Assembly: GCF_011250635.1 (NCBI RefSeq)
Contig: NZ_JAANNP010000006.1
Span: forward strand, 1 to 64,000
Length of the DNA stretch: 64,000 bases
From: Motilibacter deserti
Lineage (GTDB): Bacteria > Actinomycetota > Actinomycetes > Motilibacterales > Motilibacteraceae
Reading direction: 5' to 3'
Both the position numbers and the translations under genes were made by a program. This document shows positions 9,001-17,562 of the stretch, piece after piece (the stretch's first letter is position 1; each line of letters opens with the position of its first letter). The notes under the pieces are model-generated. The model was not told the origin of the DNA. It worked only from the letters and a program-made list of their open reading frames with translations, and ran no database searches.

Positions 9001-9611
9001 CGACCGCCGTGCGCATCTCGGTCACGGGAATCAACTTCTCGGGCTACCTGGGTGGTGCGAAGCCGGTCTTCTGGCCGGCCGTCGCCGAGACCGACCCGTA
9101 CAACCCGTTCTACGGCCCGGCTCTGATCCGCGAGGTCGAGGTCTACACGCCGGGGCAGACAACGACGGACCCGACGCCCACGCCGGACCCGACGCCCACG
9201 CCGGACCCGACGCCCACCCCGGACCCGACGCCCACCCCGGACCCGCCGCCCACCCCGGACCCGACGCCCACCCCGGTCGTCTTCAAGGCGCTGCCGAACG
9301 CGCTCGTCGCGGCGGGCCTGTCGATCCCCGGTGGTCAGTCGGTCTCGGTGCAGCTCGCGGGCCGCGGCGGGATCCCGGCCTCGGGGGCCAAGGGTGCGCG
9401 GGTGTCGCTGCTCGCCACAGCAGCGGGCTCGGCCTCCGGGCTGCAGCTGCCCGGGCTCTCTGGGCAGGCCGTGACCCTGGGGCTCGGGCTCAACCGGGTG
9501 GCCACCGTGAACGGTGACGTGACGATCGGCGCCAACGGCCAGCTCGTCATCCGCAACACGGGGACGGGGACCGCGAACGTCACGGTCTTCACCCAGGGCT
9601 GGTTCGGCTGA
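6093..9611 (+). CDS. Secreted multidomain glycosidase-like protein (propeller, GH-A barrel, F5/8-type C, PT linker)
   Basis: 1,172 residues. A signal peptide covers about 1-30 (MRVALLAALTAVTTVASLAP). Residues ~50-400 are a beta-propeller-like sensor region with repeated VDPDGAVYV-type strands. Residues ~480-760 look like a clan GH-A (beta/alpha)8 hydrolase: WNEPNN puts the likely acid/base Glu at 570 and WVTEHSWWS the likely nucleophile Glu at 674. A discoidin-like F5/8-type C carbohydrate-binding domain spans ~848-1018, then a PDPTPT linker (~1026-1061) and a C-terminal beta-sandwich module. Start ATG 6093 has GGGAG upstream; the frame is open to 5994 but the signal peptide fixes the start. 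A paralogue lies at 12419-16381. It probably trims or remodels the exported polysaccharide; the substrate is unknown. Confidence 0.85.
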   Translation: MRVALLAALTAVTTVASLAPPSGATASEQAAASIYDSTPAIHLCGVVDPSAIDAPPAGTAYPEPTTVFAGVVPDNLQFANDKLYVLARGQQRVLVYNKARVQQASIDVPRNGGEALAVDPDGAVYVMQPPFQVMKYAANGTLAWTHTFTQPILNNGVFARPSASGWRLGVVKRDGGGAFLLDSSGVERDFVPGVYGSMFTNAADGSVVTTDGHYVRVYDSSLKLVQRFGDKGTRNDPMPEGAPYHFYLQGGAVKLPDGRFLAADADRGIHVVDSRGLVQGVAADAALWGLTQASPLAFDGTGVYYASGARFTNDQRVTYISLKDLQALADYPKRSLPRLGFGAGLTVVGGSYKYFRPGTAPRVEASIDGWWQSLPNLSLQYRVRDFEEIDADANPAYTTLALGPGAFDAPLSLNLPEAKPGYYQVEAFIVQNGTRLSGTCAEYAVGAPGQQLDFSTLPGQPNPGGPGAARGVALADVLGTGAHRIVVDWHKVQPGGARSNGPLDFSSIDGEIRSGAAEAARRGVPLFVTLATESGLEREMVFLGQTWESNVRKLVERYKGIVKYWDTWNEPNNPASFGPAVDYVERVLKPTYRVIKSVDPEAKVIGGSTVEISPGYWKQIGENGGFDYLDIVGIHPYTGHGRSLEEQGTAAQIAELKALMAANGSANKPIWVTEHSWWSNGQGNLFAQADYSARAQLLYRSWGVERWAYFIIEGTWGGQDVTFSAIEAGDQVKPAALSLMTVKDLTSTRPLTSSSDLGVPHVFVQKYGASATANDTVYAVWTDDMPYSLRLSNSGNAASTVSVVDELGKPAPLTVPAGKSVPFDVTGSVQYVRVPSGSQVTVTTAEKWGDNVALASAGASATATSSAPINPPISAIDGVSDAHGVGDWQGAFTWAQAVGDQSPALTINLAKATTINKVLVSTVGQNSILTGLRSFKLSIQSPDGTWSEVSSENKIFYQRSRLVQFPARLATAVRISVTGINFSGYLGGAKPVFWPAVAETDPYNPFYGPALIREVEVYTPGQTTTDPTPTPDPTPTPDPTPTPDPTPTPDPPPTPDPTPTPVVFKALPNALVAAGLSIPGGQSVSVQLAGRGGIPASGAKGARVSLLATAAGSASGLQLPGLSGQAVTLGLGLNRVATVNGDVTIGANGQLVIRNTGTGTANVTVFTQGWFG
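9167..9275 (+). repeat. 18-base tandem repeat encoding a PDPTPT linker
   Basis: About six copies of an 18-base unit built on GACCCGACGCCCACGCCG run in frame inside the secreted protein 6093-9611. They encode a Pro/Asp/Thr linker between the F5/8-type C domain and the C-terminal module. One unit has CCGCCG in place of CCGACG. The G-rich strand is the template strand. Confidence 0.9.
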
Positions 9612-9620
9612 TCACCCCTC

Positions 9621-9639
9621 GCCGGGCACTCCGCCCGGC
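9621..9639 (+). terminator. Hairpin just after the secreted protein stop
   Basis: GCCGGGC-ACTCC-GCCCGGC is a perfect 7-bp stem nine bases after the TGA at 9609-9611. No U-tract follows, which is usual for actinobacterial terminators. Confidence 0.55.
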
Positions 9640-9664
9640 GCGACAGCGGCAGTAGGCAGTGACA

Positions 9665-9700
9665 GGACAGGCGCCCGAGGACTCCCTCGGGCGCCTGTCC
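9665..9700. terminator. Perfect 16-bp stem-loop terminator between convergent genes
   Basis: A perfect 16-bp inverted repeat (9665-9680 with 9685-9700) with a 4-base ACTC loop lies in the gap between the convergent genes ending at 9611 and 9781. It can serve both directions and forms a tandem with the smaller hairpin at 9621-9639. Confidence 0.8.
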
Positions 9701-9780
9701 CGTTTCCGGAGCGAGCGCTCAGTGCCAGGGGGCGGCCCGGTCCGCGTCTCATGGCGGGACGGGAGAAAGCATCCTTCGAA

Positions 9781-12249
9781 TCACGAATCTGGCAGCAGGG
9801 CACGGTAGATCTCGGCGTAGCGCCCCGCTACCGGAGCGGGAGCGAGCGGCGCCACAGCGGCCGGGGCGGAGGCTGCGAGCCGCCGGCGCAGCGCACCGTC
9901 CCCGGCGATCTTGCGCAGCGCCTCCACGAGTGCGTCCTCGTCGTTCATCGGCACAAGCAGACCCGTGCGCCCGTCCTCGATGATCTCCAACGGGCCGCCC
10001 GCGGCTGGCGCGATGACGGGGATACCCGCAGCCATCGCCTCCCCGACGACACGGCCGAAGGGCTCCGCGATCGTCGGGGTGTGCACGACGACGTCGACCG
10101 AGCCCAGCACTCTGCCGACGTCGTCCACGTGGCCAGCGAAGGCCACCCGGTCGGCAATGCCGAGCTCGGCGACGAGATCGTGCAGCGCTGCGGCGTAGTC
10201 GTCCTCGCCGAAGAGGGCGGCGCCGAGGACCAGGGCACGCTCGCGGCCGCCGGGGAACGCGCGGGCGAAGGCCGACAGGAAGCGGTCCTGGCCCTTCCAC
10301 GGGCTGAGCCGGCTCAGCGTCGCGTAGGTCGTGGCGACGGGTGCGGGAGGGGTCGGGGCCGCGGTGGTGGTGACCGGGCCGTGCACGACCTCGACCCGCT
10401 CACGTGGCGGCACCGTTGCTGCGGTCGCGTTCGAGTTCGCGATGACCGCGGCCGGCAGCCGGCGCACCAGCGGGCGCACGATCTGCAGCATCGAGGGCTG
10501 GATGTACTCCTCGGAGAGCCGGTCGTGCACGTGCCAGACGAGGGGCACGCCGGCCAGCCGCGCGGCGACGCTGCCGTAGACCCCGGCCTTGAGGCTGTTG
10601 GCGTGCACGACGTCGGCCTTGACCGAGCGCAGCAGGGCCGCCAGCCGGACCGCGTACGCGAGCGTGGCGGCCCCGGCGGCGGCTCTGCCCCCGCGCGTGC
10701 CGGCGCCGGAGACCCCGACCTTGGCCGCGGCGTCGGGCAGTCGGAGCACGCGGGTCGCAGCGGCGTCGGAGAAGCGCTCGAGCAGCGGGCCCTCGCGGCC
10801 CAGGACGACGTACGGGATGACGCCGTGGGCGGGCAGGTGCGGCAGCACGTCGAGCAGGGCCAGCTCGCCGCCGGCCGGCTCCGCGCAGTGGTCTAGGTAG
10901 ACGACGCGGAGCGGGCCAGCGCGGTCGGGGGTGGCGGCCGGCTCGGCGCGGTGCGCCGCGCGGTACTGGGCCCGGGCGGTGGCGTCGGCGAGGCCGCCGA
11001 GCACCCGCGCCGCCGCCGGGCTGGAACGCAGGACGGGCAGCGCGAACGGGCGGGCCATGCCGCCTGCGGTGGCCGGCTCGCCGAACTCGGCGACGGCGCG
11101 GCTGCGTGTCAGCGGCGTCGCCACCGGCAGCGAGCGGGGCACGTGCCCCGTGGAGCGGACCTGCTCGTAGAGCCGCAGCATCCCCTCGGCGACGCGCGGC
11201 CAGGTGCGCGTGGCGGCCAGCGCGATTCCCTCGGCCCGCAGCTTCTCCCACGCCGGCGGGTCGTCGAGTAGGGCCTCGACGCTCGCCGCGAGAGCGGGAA
11301 CGTCGCCGGCTGGGACGAGGAGACCAAGACCGGCCGCGACCTCCGGGATGGACCCGGTGGCGTAGCCGGCGACGACCGCGCCGGACGCGTGCGCCTCGAC
11401 GATCACCCGGCCGAACTGCTCGACCCAACGCGGCGTGGACAGGCTCGGCAGGAGAACGACGTGCGCGCTGCGGTAGACCTGCGCGAGCGCCTCGGTCCCG
11501 GCCCAGGGCCGGACCTCGAGCCGGTCGGCGACCCCGAGCGCCTGCGCACGGGCACGCGCCGTGGCCTCCTCGGGGCCGCTGCCCATGAGGACCAGTCGCG
11601 TGGGGTGCCGGGCGTGGAGGCGGGCGAGGACCTCGACGGCGTCGACGACGCCCTTCTCTGGGACGAGCCGGCCGACGAGGGCCAGGACCCGCTCCTGCCC
11701 CTTCCCGAGGGCCTGCGACCCGGGGCTCAGCGCGCGGTCGTCGTAGCCGAGGGGCAGGACCTCGACCCGGCCGGAGTAGCCCTTGCCCCGGGCGACGGCG
11801 GCTGCCTGCGCGCTGCAGGGGTACAGCCCGTCCGCCCGCGCGAGCGCCCGGCGCTCCCAGCGGGCGAAGGGCGGAGGGAACCGCTTGTCGAGGTTCTGCG
11901 CTGTGTACATGCAGACCGGCGTCCGCTCCGGCACGAGCGGCAAGAGCTGGGCGGCGACCGCGCTCACCGGCTCCTCGTGGATGTCGACGACGTCGGGCGC
12001 GACGTCGCGGAGCAAGCCCCGGAGCCGGTGCTCCGGCACGTCGTAGCGGTGCCGGTTGACGTCTCCGGGCCGCGTGACGGGGAGCTCGACGACGTCGAAC
12101 GGGAGGGCGGGAAGGACCTCCTGCGCGCCGGACTCCTCCCATCGGGCGGGCACGACGAGCGTGAGGTCGACGCTCGCCTCGACGAGCGCTGCCTCGCGCA
12201 GGCGGTGCGCCGCGTCGCGCCCGGAGTGGTAGAAGCGCAGCACGCGCAC
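9781..12249 (-). CDS. Fused double-domain glycosyltransferase family 4
   Basis: 822 residues, about twice the usual GT4 length, with two complete GT-B units. Unit 1 (~1-375) starts VRVLRFYHSGRDAAHR and has EX7E as EQFGRVIVE. Unit 2 (~445-822) starts LRVVYLDHCAEPAGGELAL and has EPFGRVVGE followed by AGIPVIAPAAGGPLEI. A ~70-residue linker joins them. Two successive sugar transfers by one polypeptide is the natural inference. The start is GTG 12249, with AGGAGG eight bases upstream (12258-12263). It lies between the two secreted glycosidase-like paralogues on a minus-strand run. Confidence 0.9.
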   Translation of the reverse strand: MRVLRFYHSGRDAAHRLREAALVEASVDLTLVVPARWEESGAQEVLPALPFDVVELPVTRPGDVNRHRYDVPEHRLRGLLRDVAPDVVDIHEEPVSAVAAQLLPLVPERTPVCMYTAQNLDKRFPPPFARWERRALARADGLYPCSAQAAAVARGKGYSGRVEVLPLGYDDRALSPGSQALGKGQERVLALVGRLVPEKGVVDAVEVLARLHARHPTRLVLMGSGPEEATARARAQALGVADRLEVRPWAGTEALAQVYRSAHVVLLPSLSTPRWVEQFGRVIVEAHASGAVVAGYATGSIPEVAAGLGLLVPAGDVPALAASVEALLDDPPAWEKLRAEGIALAATRTWPRVAEGMLRLYEQVRSTGHVPRSLPVATPLTRSRAVAEFGEPATAGGMARPFALPVLRSSPAAARVLGGLADATARAQYRAAHRAEPAATPDRAGPLRVVYLDHCAEPAGGELALLDVLPHLPAHGVIPYVVLGREGPLLERFSDAAATRVLRLPDAAAKVGVSGAGTRGGRAAAGAATLAYAVRLAALLRSVKADVVHANSLKAGVYGSVAARLAGVPLVWHVHDRLSEEYIQPSMLQIVRPLVRRLPAAVIANSNATAATVPPRERVEVVHGPVTTTAAPTPPAPVATTYATLSRLSPWKGQDRFLSAFARAFPGGRERALVLGAALFGEDDYAAALHDLVAELGIADRVAFAGHVDDVGRVLGSVDVVVHTPTIAEPFGRVVGEAMAAGIPVIAPAAGGPLEIIEDGRTGLLVPMNDEDALVEALRKIAGDGALRRRLAASAPAAVAPLAPAPVAGRYAEIYRALLPDS

Positions 12250-12367
12250 CGAGTCGGCCTCCTGGTCCGGGGGCGCGCGTCGCGCACCGCCTCGGAGCCG
12301 AACCTAGCGTGCTGCGGCCCCGGCCACCGGCTCTGCTCCGCCCTTCGCCACCCCTCCGGACGCAGCA

Positions 12368-12402
12368 GATCCCCGCCCGGGGCAGTGCCCGGGACGGGGA
12401 TC
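12368..12402 (-). terminator. Stem-loop terminator after the second glycosidase-like gene
   Basis: GATCCCCG-CCCGGG pairs with CCCGGG-A-CGGGGATC: 14 bp with one bulged A and a 6-base loop, 17 bases downstream of the stop of the minus-strand gene ending at 12419. Confidence 0.7.
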
Positions 12403-12418
12403 GGGTGCTGGCGGTGCG

Positions 12419-15400
12419 TCAGCCGTAGACGAGGCCGCTGACTGCGACCTTGACGCGAACCGCGGAATTGCCGAGGTTACCGACCGTCACGCGGCCGGCC
12501 TTGCCGACCGGGACGAGCACGGTCGTGGTTCGGCCCTTGGCCGGCTTGACCACGGTGCGGGCGGAGCCGGGGAGGTCGCTACCGAGAGCCACGCTCGCCG
12601 TGCCGCGGGTGGGGGTGGCGGAGACGCTCAGCAGCAGCCCCTTGACCGGGCGGGCGCCCGTCGAGGTGGCGGAGACCGTGCGGGGGGCCGACACCGAGGT
12701 CGTACGCCCCGGCGCCAGGGTGGCCGCCTTGGCCGCGGTCGTGGTGGTCACCACGGCCTTGGTGCTGGCCGCCGCGACGGCGGTTGCGGTGTAGCCCTGG
12801 GAGAAGACGGTCACCGACGTCGTGCCCTTGCCGGTGTTCTTGATCTTGACCGTCCCGTCCTTGGCGACGGGCACCGTCACGGTGGCTGCCGTGGAGCGGT
12901 CCGCCGGGGCGGTGATCGTCGAGGACGCGGTGCCCGACACCGTCAGCGCCGTGGCGGCGCCCTTGGTGCTGGCCATCAGGGTCAGCGTCACGCTGCCCAC
13001 GCCCGTCGTCGGGATCCCGCCCTTGCCCAGCAGCGAGATCGTCGTCGTCTTGCCCGCGTTGAGGGTGGCGTTGCCGACCATGCTCATCGGCAGCGCGACA
13101 GGGGCCGGGGCCGGGGCCGGGGTGGGCGTCGGGGTTGGGGTGGGGGTGGGCGTCGGGGTGGGGGTGGGCGTCGGGGTGGGCGTCGGGGTCGGGGTGGGGG
13201 TGGGCGTCGGGGTCGGGGTGGGGGTGGGCGTCGGGGTTGGGGTGGGCGTGGGCGTCGGGGTGGGCGTGGGCGTCGGGGTGGGCGTGGGCGTCGGGGCGGG
13301 GGTGGGGGTGGGCGTCGGGGTCGGCGTCACCACCGGGGTGGCGGTGCTGGTGCCGGCGGCGTACACCTCGAGCTCGCGGACGACCGCCGCGCCGTAGAAC
13401 GTGGCGCCCGGGTTCGACAGCGTGCCCGCGTCGGTCGGCCAGAAGGACGGGGCCGCGCCGGCGAAGTAGCCGCTGAAGTTGACGCCGGTCACCGTGACCC
13501 GCACGGCCTTCGCTGTACGCGGGGCGAACTCCGCGATCCGGCCGCGCTGGTAGAACACGCCCTCCTGCGTGGAGACGTCCGTCCAGCTGCCATCGACGCC
13601 CTGTACGGCGACCGTAAAGGAGCGCACGCCGGTGAGGATGCTGTTCAGCCCGATGGTCGAGACGACGACCCGGTCCACCGTCGTCGGCTTCGCCAGCGTG
13701 ACGGTCAGGGCGGGCGCGTTGTCGCCCGGAGCCTGGACCCACGCCGAGGTGCCGGCGAGCTCGCCCGCGCCCTGGGCGTCGACGACGCCGTCGATGGCGA
13801 GGGCGGCCGGGTTGCCGGGGCCCGACGACGTCGCGGTCACGGTCGCGCCGGAGGATGCGAGGGCGACGTTGTCGCCCCACGTCTCCGCCGGGACGAGCGA
13901 CACCGCGCCGTCGGCCGGGACGTGCAGGTAGCGGACGAAGCCGCTGACCGTGAGCGAGGCGGTCCCGTTGGCGGGGACGGTGATGGTGCTGGGCGCACCG
14001 AGCTCGTCGACGACCGGGACCGTGACGGCGGACGCACCGGTATTGCGCAGGCGCATGGGCGTCGCCACGTCGTCGCTCCAGGCCGCGAGGACCTCGTCAG
14101 CGGCGGTGCTGCTGGCGCCGTACCGCTGCACGAAGACGTGCGGGGTGCCGGTCTCGACGCGGCCGGCGAACGGCCGGGTGGAGACCTGCTCCTTCTGCGT
14201 CATCAGGGCGAGCGCCGACGGCTTGACGTAGTCCTCCGCCTGGATGGCGGAGAAGGTGAGGCCGTCGCCGCCCCACGTGCCCTGTGGGATGAAGTAGGCC
14301 CAGCGGTCGATGCCCCACTCGCGGTAGAGCAGCTGTGCCCGGGCGCTGTAGTCGCCCTGGGCGAACTGGTTGCCCTGCCCGTCGGACCACCACGCGTGCT
14401 CGGTCACCCACAGCGGCTTCGAGACGCCATAGTTCGCCATCTCGGTCTTGAGGATCTGGATGAAGCGGGCCATGCCCTCCTCCTCGTACGACCGGTTGTG
14501 CCCGGTGTACGGGTGCAGGCCCACGATGTCCATGTACTTGTAGCCGCCGGCGTAGGCCACGCCGCCCCAGTAGCTCATGTCCATGCCGCACACGGTGCCG
14601 CCGATGACCTTGGCGTCCGGGTCGGCAGCCTTCACGGCGCGGTAGACCGGGGCGAGGACCTGGTTGACGTAGTCGGCCGGGGAGCCGAACGTGTTGTTCG
14701 GCTCGTTCCAGGCCTCCCAGTACTTCACCACGCCCTTGTAGTGCGCGACGACCTGACGGACCGTAGCCTCCCAGGTCCCCTTGGCCACGAGGCCCTTCTC
14801 GCTGTTGCCCTCGCCGAGCTGGACGACGAGCGGCACGCCGCGCTTGGCCGACTCGGCCGAGGCCGCCGCGAGGTGGGCGTCGTACGCGCCGAAGTTGAGC
14901 GGGCCGTCCACGCCGTTGGGCATGAGCTGGCGCCAGTCGATCTGGAAGCGGTGCAGGCCGGTGCCGAGCGCGTCGGCGAGCGCGACGCCGCGGACAGCGT
15001 CGGGGCCGCCGGCGTCCGCGGCGCCGGGCATCGCGGCGAGGTCCAGGTTCTGCCCCGGGGCTGCGATGGCGTAGTTGGTGCACGTGCCGGACATCCGGAC
15101 ACCGTTCTTCACGAGGTACGCCTCGACCTCGTAGTAGCCCGGAGTGGCAGCAGGCAGGTCGAGAGGCAGCCGGTTGTCGATCGCGGTGGTCGTGACGGCA
15201 GCGCGCGTGAAGGGCACGTCGACGCCGTCGAGAACCTGGGTGTGGGTGCGGACGCGGTAGTCGACCTGCAGGTCCGCGACGGTCTTCCAGGACTGGTCGA
15301 ACGAGACGGTGACCCTCGGACTCTGGCCCTGCCGGTAGTACTTCGCCTTCGTTCCCTCGACCCACAGGCCGGCGCCGTAGCCGAGCCGAGGCAGGTCGCG

Positions 15401-16381
15401 GTTGGGGCTCGTGGCGAGCGTGAGGACGGTCTGGAGCGGCAAGGAGGCGATGTGCTGGCCGGAGGTGAAGCGGCCGCCGCTGGAGTAGTAGAGGTTCTCG
15501 CCGTCCGTCGCGAGCAGGCTGTTCTCGGTCAGGTTGACGAAGTCGTCGGGGACGATCCCGACGAAGAAGCCGTTGGGGTCTGTCAGGGCGATGCCGTTGT
15601 TGGCGTCGGCCACGAGGAAGCGGCCGTCCGGCAAACGCACGGCGCCGCCCTGCAGGTAGAAGTGGCGCGGCGCGGCCACCGGCATCGGGTCGTTCGCGAT
15701 GCCCGTGTCGCCGAACTTCGTGGTCACGCGGAGCGAGGAGTCGTACCGCGTCACGTAGCGGCCGTCCGTCGCGACGATGCCACCGGCCGGATCGTTGGAG
15801 AACCACTTGCCGGTGACGGCCGCGGTGCCCTGGGCGTTGCCGGCGCTGTCGAACAGGTACGAGGTGCCGGACCGGCCGACGGCGCCGACGCGCCATCCGG
15901 ACGGCGTCTGCAGGCCGAAGACCGCGTTCACCGGGTCCGTGAACGTCTTGGTCCACTGCAGGACACCGGCGGCGCTGTACTTCGAGAGGGTCCACGGGTA
16001 GTTGACGAAATAGAGCGAGCCCTCGGCGTCGATCGCCTGGCCGATGCCCTCCTTCGCGACGTTGACCGTCTGCAGCAGGTTGCCGGCCTTGTCGTAGACG
16101 CGCTCGACGCCCTGACCGGAGTCGTACAGGTAGAGCTTGCCGTTCGCCCAGGTGGTGCCGCCCAGGAAGAAGTCGGTGAACTTCTTGGGGGCAATGGCGG
16201 GAAGAGTGTTGGGAGCCTTGACGGAAACATAACCGCAGGCGTTCACGGTGGGCGTGCTGCGCTGGTCGAGAAAGCTGCTGCCCGCCGCGTACGCCGGCGC
16301 CGCGGACGTCCCTACCGCGCTCACGAGACTCACAGCAGTCAGGGCCAGCAGGGCTGGGATCGTTCGCTTGGTTGTGTTCAC
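12419..16381 (-). CDS. Secreted multidomain glycosidase-like protein, paralogue of 6093-9611
   Basis: 1,320 residues. A signal peptide lies at ~1-33 ([20 protein letters not shown] to PAYA). Then come a propeller-like region, a clan GH-A-like barrel with WNEPNN (likely acid/base Glu 560) and WVTEHAWWS (likely nucleophile Glu 661), an F5/8-type C domain (~838-1010), a very long PT linker (~1018-1093) and two C-terminal beta-sandwich modules (the first with GKGGIPTTG and ending FSQGYT) against one in its paralogue. The start is a GTG at 16381 chosen from the signal peptide; no good ribosome site precedes it, and a TATTCT sits only two bases upstream, so the true start remains unsure. Same inferred role: polysaccharide binding and hydrolysis outside the cell. 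Confidence 0.83.
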   Translation of the reverse strand: MNTTKRTIPALLALTAVSLVSAVGTSAAPAYAAGSSFLDQRSTPTVNACGYVSVKAPNTLPAIAPKKFTDFFLGGTTWANGKLYLYDSGQGVERVYDKAGNLLQTVNVAKEGIGQAIDAEGSLYFVNYPWTLSKYSAAGVLQWTKTFTDPVNAVFGLQTPSGWRVGAVGRSGTSYLFDSAGNAQGTAAVTGKWFSNDPAGGIVATDGRYVTRYDSSLRVTTKFGDTGIANDPMPVAAPRHFYLQGGAVRLPDGRFLVADANNGIALTDPNGFFVGIVPDDFVNLTENSLLATDGENLYYSSGGRFTSGQHIASLPLQTVLTLATSPNRDLPRLGYGAGLWVEGTKAKYYRQGQSPRVTVSFDQSWKTVADLQVDYRVRTHTQVLDGVDVPFTRAAVTTTAIDNRLPLDLPAATPGYYEVEAYLVKNGVRMSGTCTNYAIAAPGQNLDLAAMPGAADAGGPDAVRGVALADALGTGLHRFQIDWRQLMPNGVDGPLNFGAYDAHLAAASAESAKRGVPLVVQLGEGNSEKGLVAKGTWEATVRQVVAHYKGVVKYWEAWNEPNNTFGSPADYVNQVLAPVYRAVKAADPDAKVIGGTVCGMDMSYWGGVAYAGGYKYMDIVGLHPYTGHNRSYEEEGMARFIQILKTEMANYGVSKPLWVTEHAWWSDGQGNQFAQGDYSARAQLLYREWGIDRWAYFIPQGTWGGDGLTFSAIQAEDYVKPSALALMTQKEQVSTRPFAGRVETGTPHVFVQRYGASSTAADEVLAAWSDDVATPMRLRNTGASAVTVPVVDELGAPSTITVPANGTASLTVSGFVRYLHVPADGAVSLVPAETWGDNVALASSGATVTATSSGPGNPAALAIDGVVDAQGAGELAGTSAWVQAPGDNAPALTVTLAKPTTVDRVVVSTIGLNSILTGVRSFTVAVQGVDGSWTDVSTQEGVFYQRGRIAEFAPRTAKAVRVTVTGVNFSGYFAGAAPSFWPTDAGTLSNPGATFYGAAVVRELEVYAAGTSTATPVVTPTPTPTPTPAPTPTPTPTPTPTPTPTPTPTPTPTPTPTPTPTPTPTPTPTPTPTPTPTPTPTPTPTPTPAPAPAPVALPMSMVGNATLNAGKTTTISLLGKGGIPTTGVGSVTLTLMASTKGAATALTVSGTASSTITAPADRSTAATVTVPVAKDGTVKIKNTGKGTTSVTVFSQGYTATAVAAASTKAVVTTTTAAKAATLAPGRTTSVSAPRTVSATSTGARPVKGLLLSVSATPTRGTASVALGSDLPGSARTVVKPAKGRTTTVLVPVGKAGRVTVGNLGNSAVRVKVAVSGLVYG
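13101..13327 (-). repeat. Long PT-repeat linker DNA (G-rich on plus strand)
   Basis: About 225 bases of GGGGTGGGCGTC-type hexamer repeats encode the (Pro-Thr)n linker of the secreted protein 12419-16381. It is a C-rich coding strand over a G-rich template strand with many runs of three or more G, so it has quadruplex potential. Repeat number is likely to vary between strains. Confidence 0.92.
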
Positions 16382-16611
16382 GAAGAATACGTCGGGACGT
16401 AGGGCCCGGGTACTGATGCCGCCAAGCGGGTGACGGTGCCTAGAACAGTCCTCGGGTGCTGTCCGGCCGGACGCCGCACGCTGCGCTGCTAGGCTGCTGG
16501 CAGACGCTCCAGAGGTGTCACGGGCTGCATCGGCGCAGCGCAGGGGGATGATCCGGTTCGGCCGATACGTCGAGCAGCGTGGTCGCGCGTGCTCGCGAGG
16601 GGGGCATACCT

Positions 16612-17538
16612 GTGACCGGCACCACGCGCGCGTCGCTGATCGTGCTGAACTACGAGGGTGAGCGCGTCCTCGAGGATTGCGTGCGGTCGCTGCTGGCCGA
16701 CATGTCCGACGAGGACGAGTTGATCGTGGTCGACAATGCCTCGACCGACGGCAGCGGCGTCCGGGTAGCCCAGGCATACCCGCGGGTCAAACTCGTGGCC
16801 CTCCCCGAGAACACCTACATCTTCGGGTTGAACGAGGGTCTGAAGGTTGCGACCGGCAAGTACGTGGCCTTTTTGAACAATGACATGACCGTCGATCGCG
16901 GGTTCATCGACGGCTGCCTCGACGGGTTCACGTCGCCCGAGATATTCGCGGTGTGCCCACGCATTCTGGAGCTCGGTGGGGCCGAGCAGGGCAGTCGCAC
17001 TTCCGGGAAATGGCGCGGCGGTTTGATCTTCTACACGGCCCTGCCGCACTCGCCCGAGCCAACCGATTGCTTTTTTGCCGTCGGTGGCCAGTCGTTCTTC
17101 GATCACGAGAAGCTGCAGGAGATCGGGTCGATCGACCCTCTGCTCCGGCCGATGTACCACGAGGACATCGAGCTGTCCTACCGCGCGTGGAAGCGGGGCT
17201 GGGTCATCCGGTACGCACCGGACTCGGTGGTGCGGCACGTGGGTGGGCACAGCAGCCGCAAGGTGTTCACCCCGACGCAGTTGCGCAGCTTCGTCCGCCA
17301 GAACGAGTACCTCACGGTCTGGAAGAACGTGACCGACACCCGGCTGCTGGTCGAGCACTTCGCCGCTTTGCCGTTCCGGCTGCTCGTCGCCGCGCTCAAG
17401 CGGGACATGGGGACGCTGCGCGGCTTCGGGCGTGCGGTCTCCCGGCTCCCCGAGCTCAGGCACGCGCGCACTGAGGCGCGCAAGCACATGCGACTGACGG
17501 ACGCCGCGGTGCTCGCCCGGGTCGGCGCGATCCGCTGA
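16612..17538 (+). CDS. Glycosyltransferase family 2
   Basis: A 308-residue GT-A enzyme. [19 protein letters not shown] opens the fold; [10 protein letters not shown] is the nucleotide-binding loop, FLNNDMTVD the metal/sugar site variant, and [17 protein letters not shown] the catalytic-base region of rhamnosyltransferase-like GT2s. GTG 16612 was chosen for the GAGGGGGG tract at 16597-16604; GTG 16579 in the same frame is possible but adds non-conserved residues. It is divergent from the secreted protein at 12419-16381 (gap 230 bases) and convergent with the flippase. Specificity is unknown. Confidence 0.88.
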   Translation: MTGTTRASLIVLNYEGERVLEDCVRSLLADMSDEDELIVVDNASTDGSGVRVAQAYPRVKLVALPENTYIFGLNEGLKVATGKYVAFLNNDMTVDRGFIDGCLDGFTSPEIFAVCPRILELGGAEQGSRTSGKWRGGLIFYTALPHSPEPTDCFFAVGGQSFFDHEKLQEIGSIDPLLRPMYHEDIELSYRAWKRGWVIRYAPDSVVRHVGGHSSRKVFTPTQLRSFVRQNEYLTVWKNVTDTRLLVEHFAALPFRLLVAALKRDMGTLRGFGRAVSRLPELRHARTEARKHMRLTDAAVLARVGAIR

Positions 17539-17562
17539 CGGGCGGGCGTCGCGCTGTCAGCG
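17533..17562. terminator. Possible bidirectional terminator spanning two stop codons
   Basis: CGCTGAC (17533-17539) pairs with GTCAGCG (17556-17562) around the convergent stops of the GT2 and the flippase. The 16-base loop can form a competing GACG/CGTC stem. It is short, so the assignment is uncertain. Confidence 0.4.

Noticed and set aside
13101-13327. Repeat tract as a CRISPR array or telomere-like repeat
   Set aside because: The unit is six bases, in frame, without spacers, and encodes a Pro-Thr linker.
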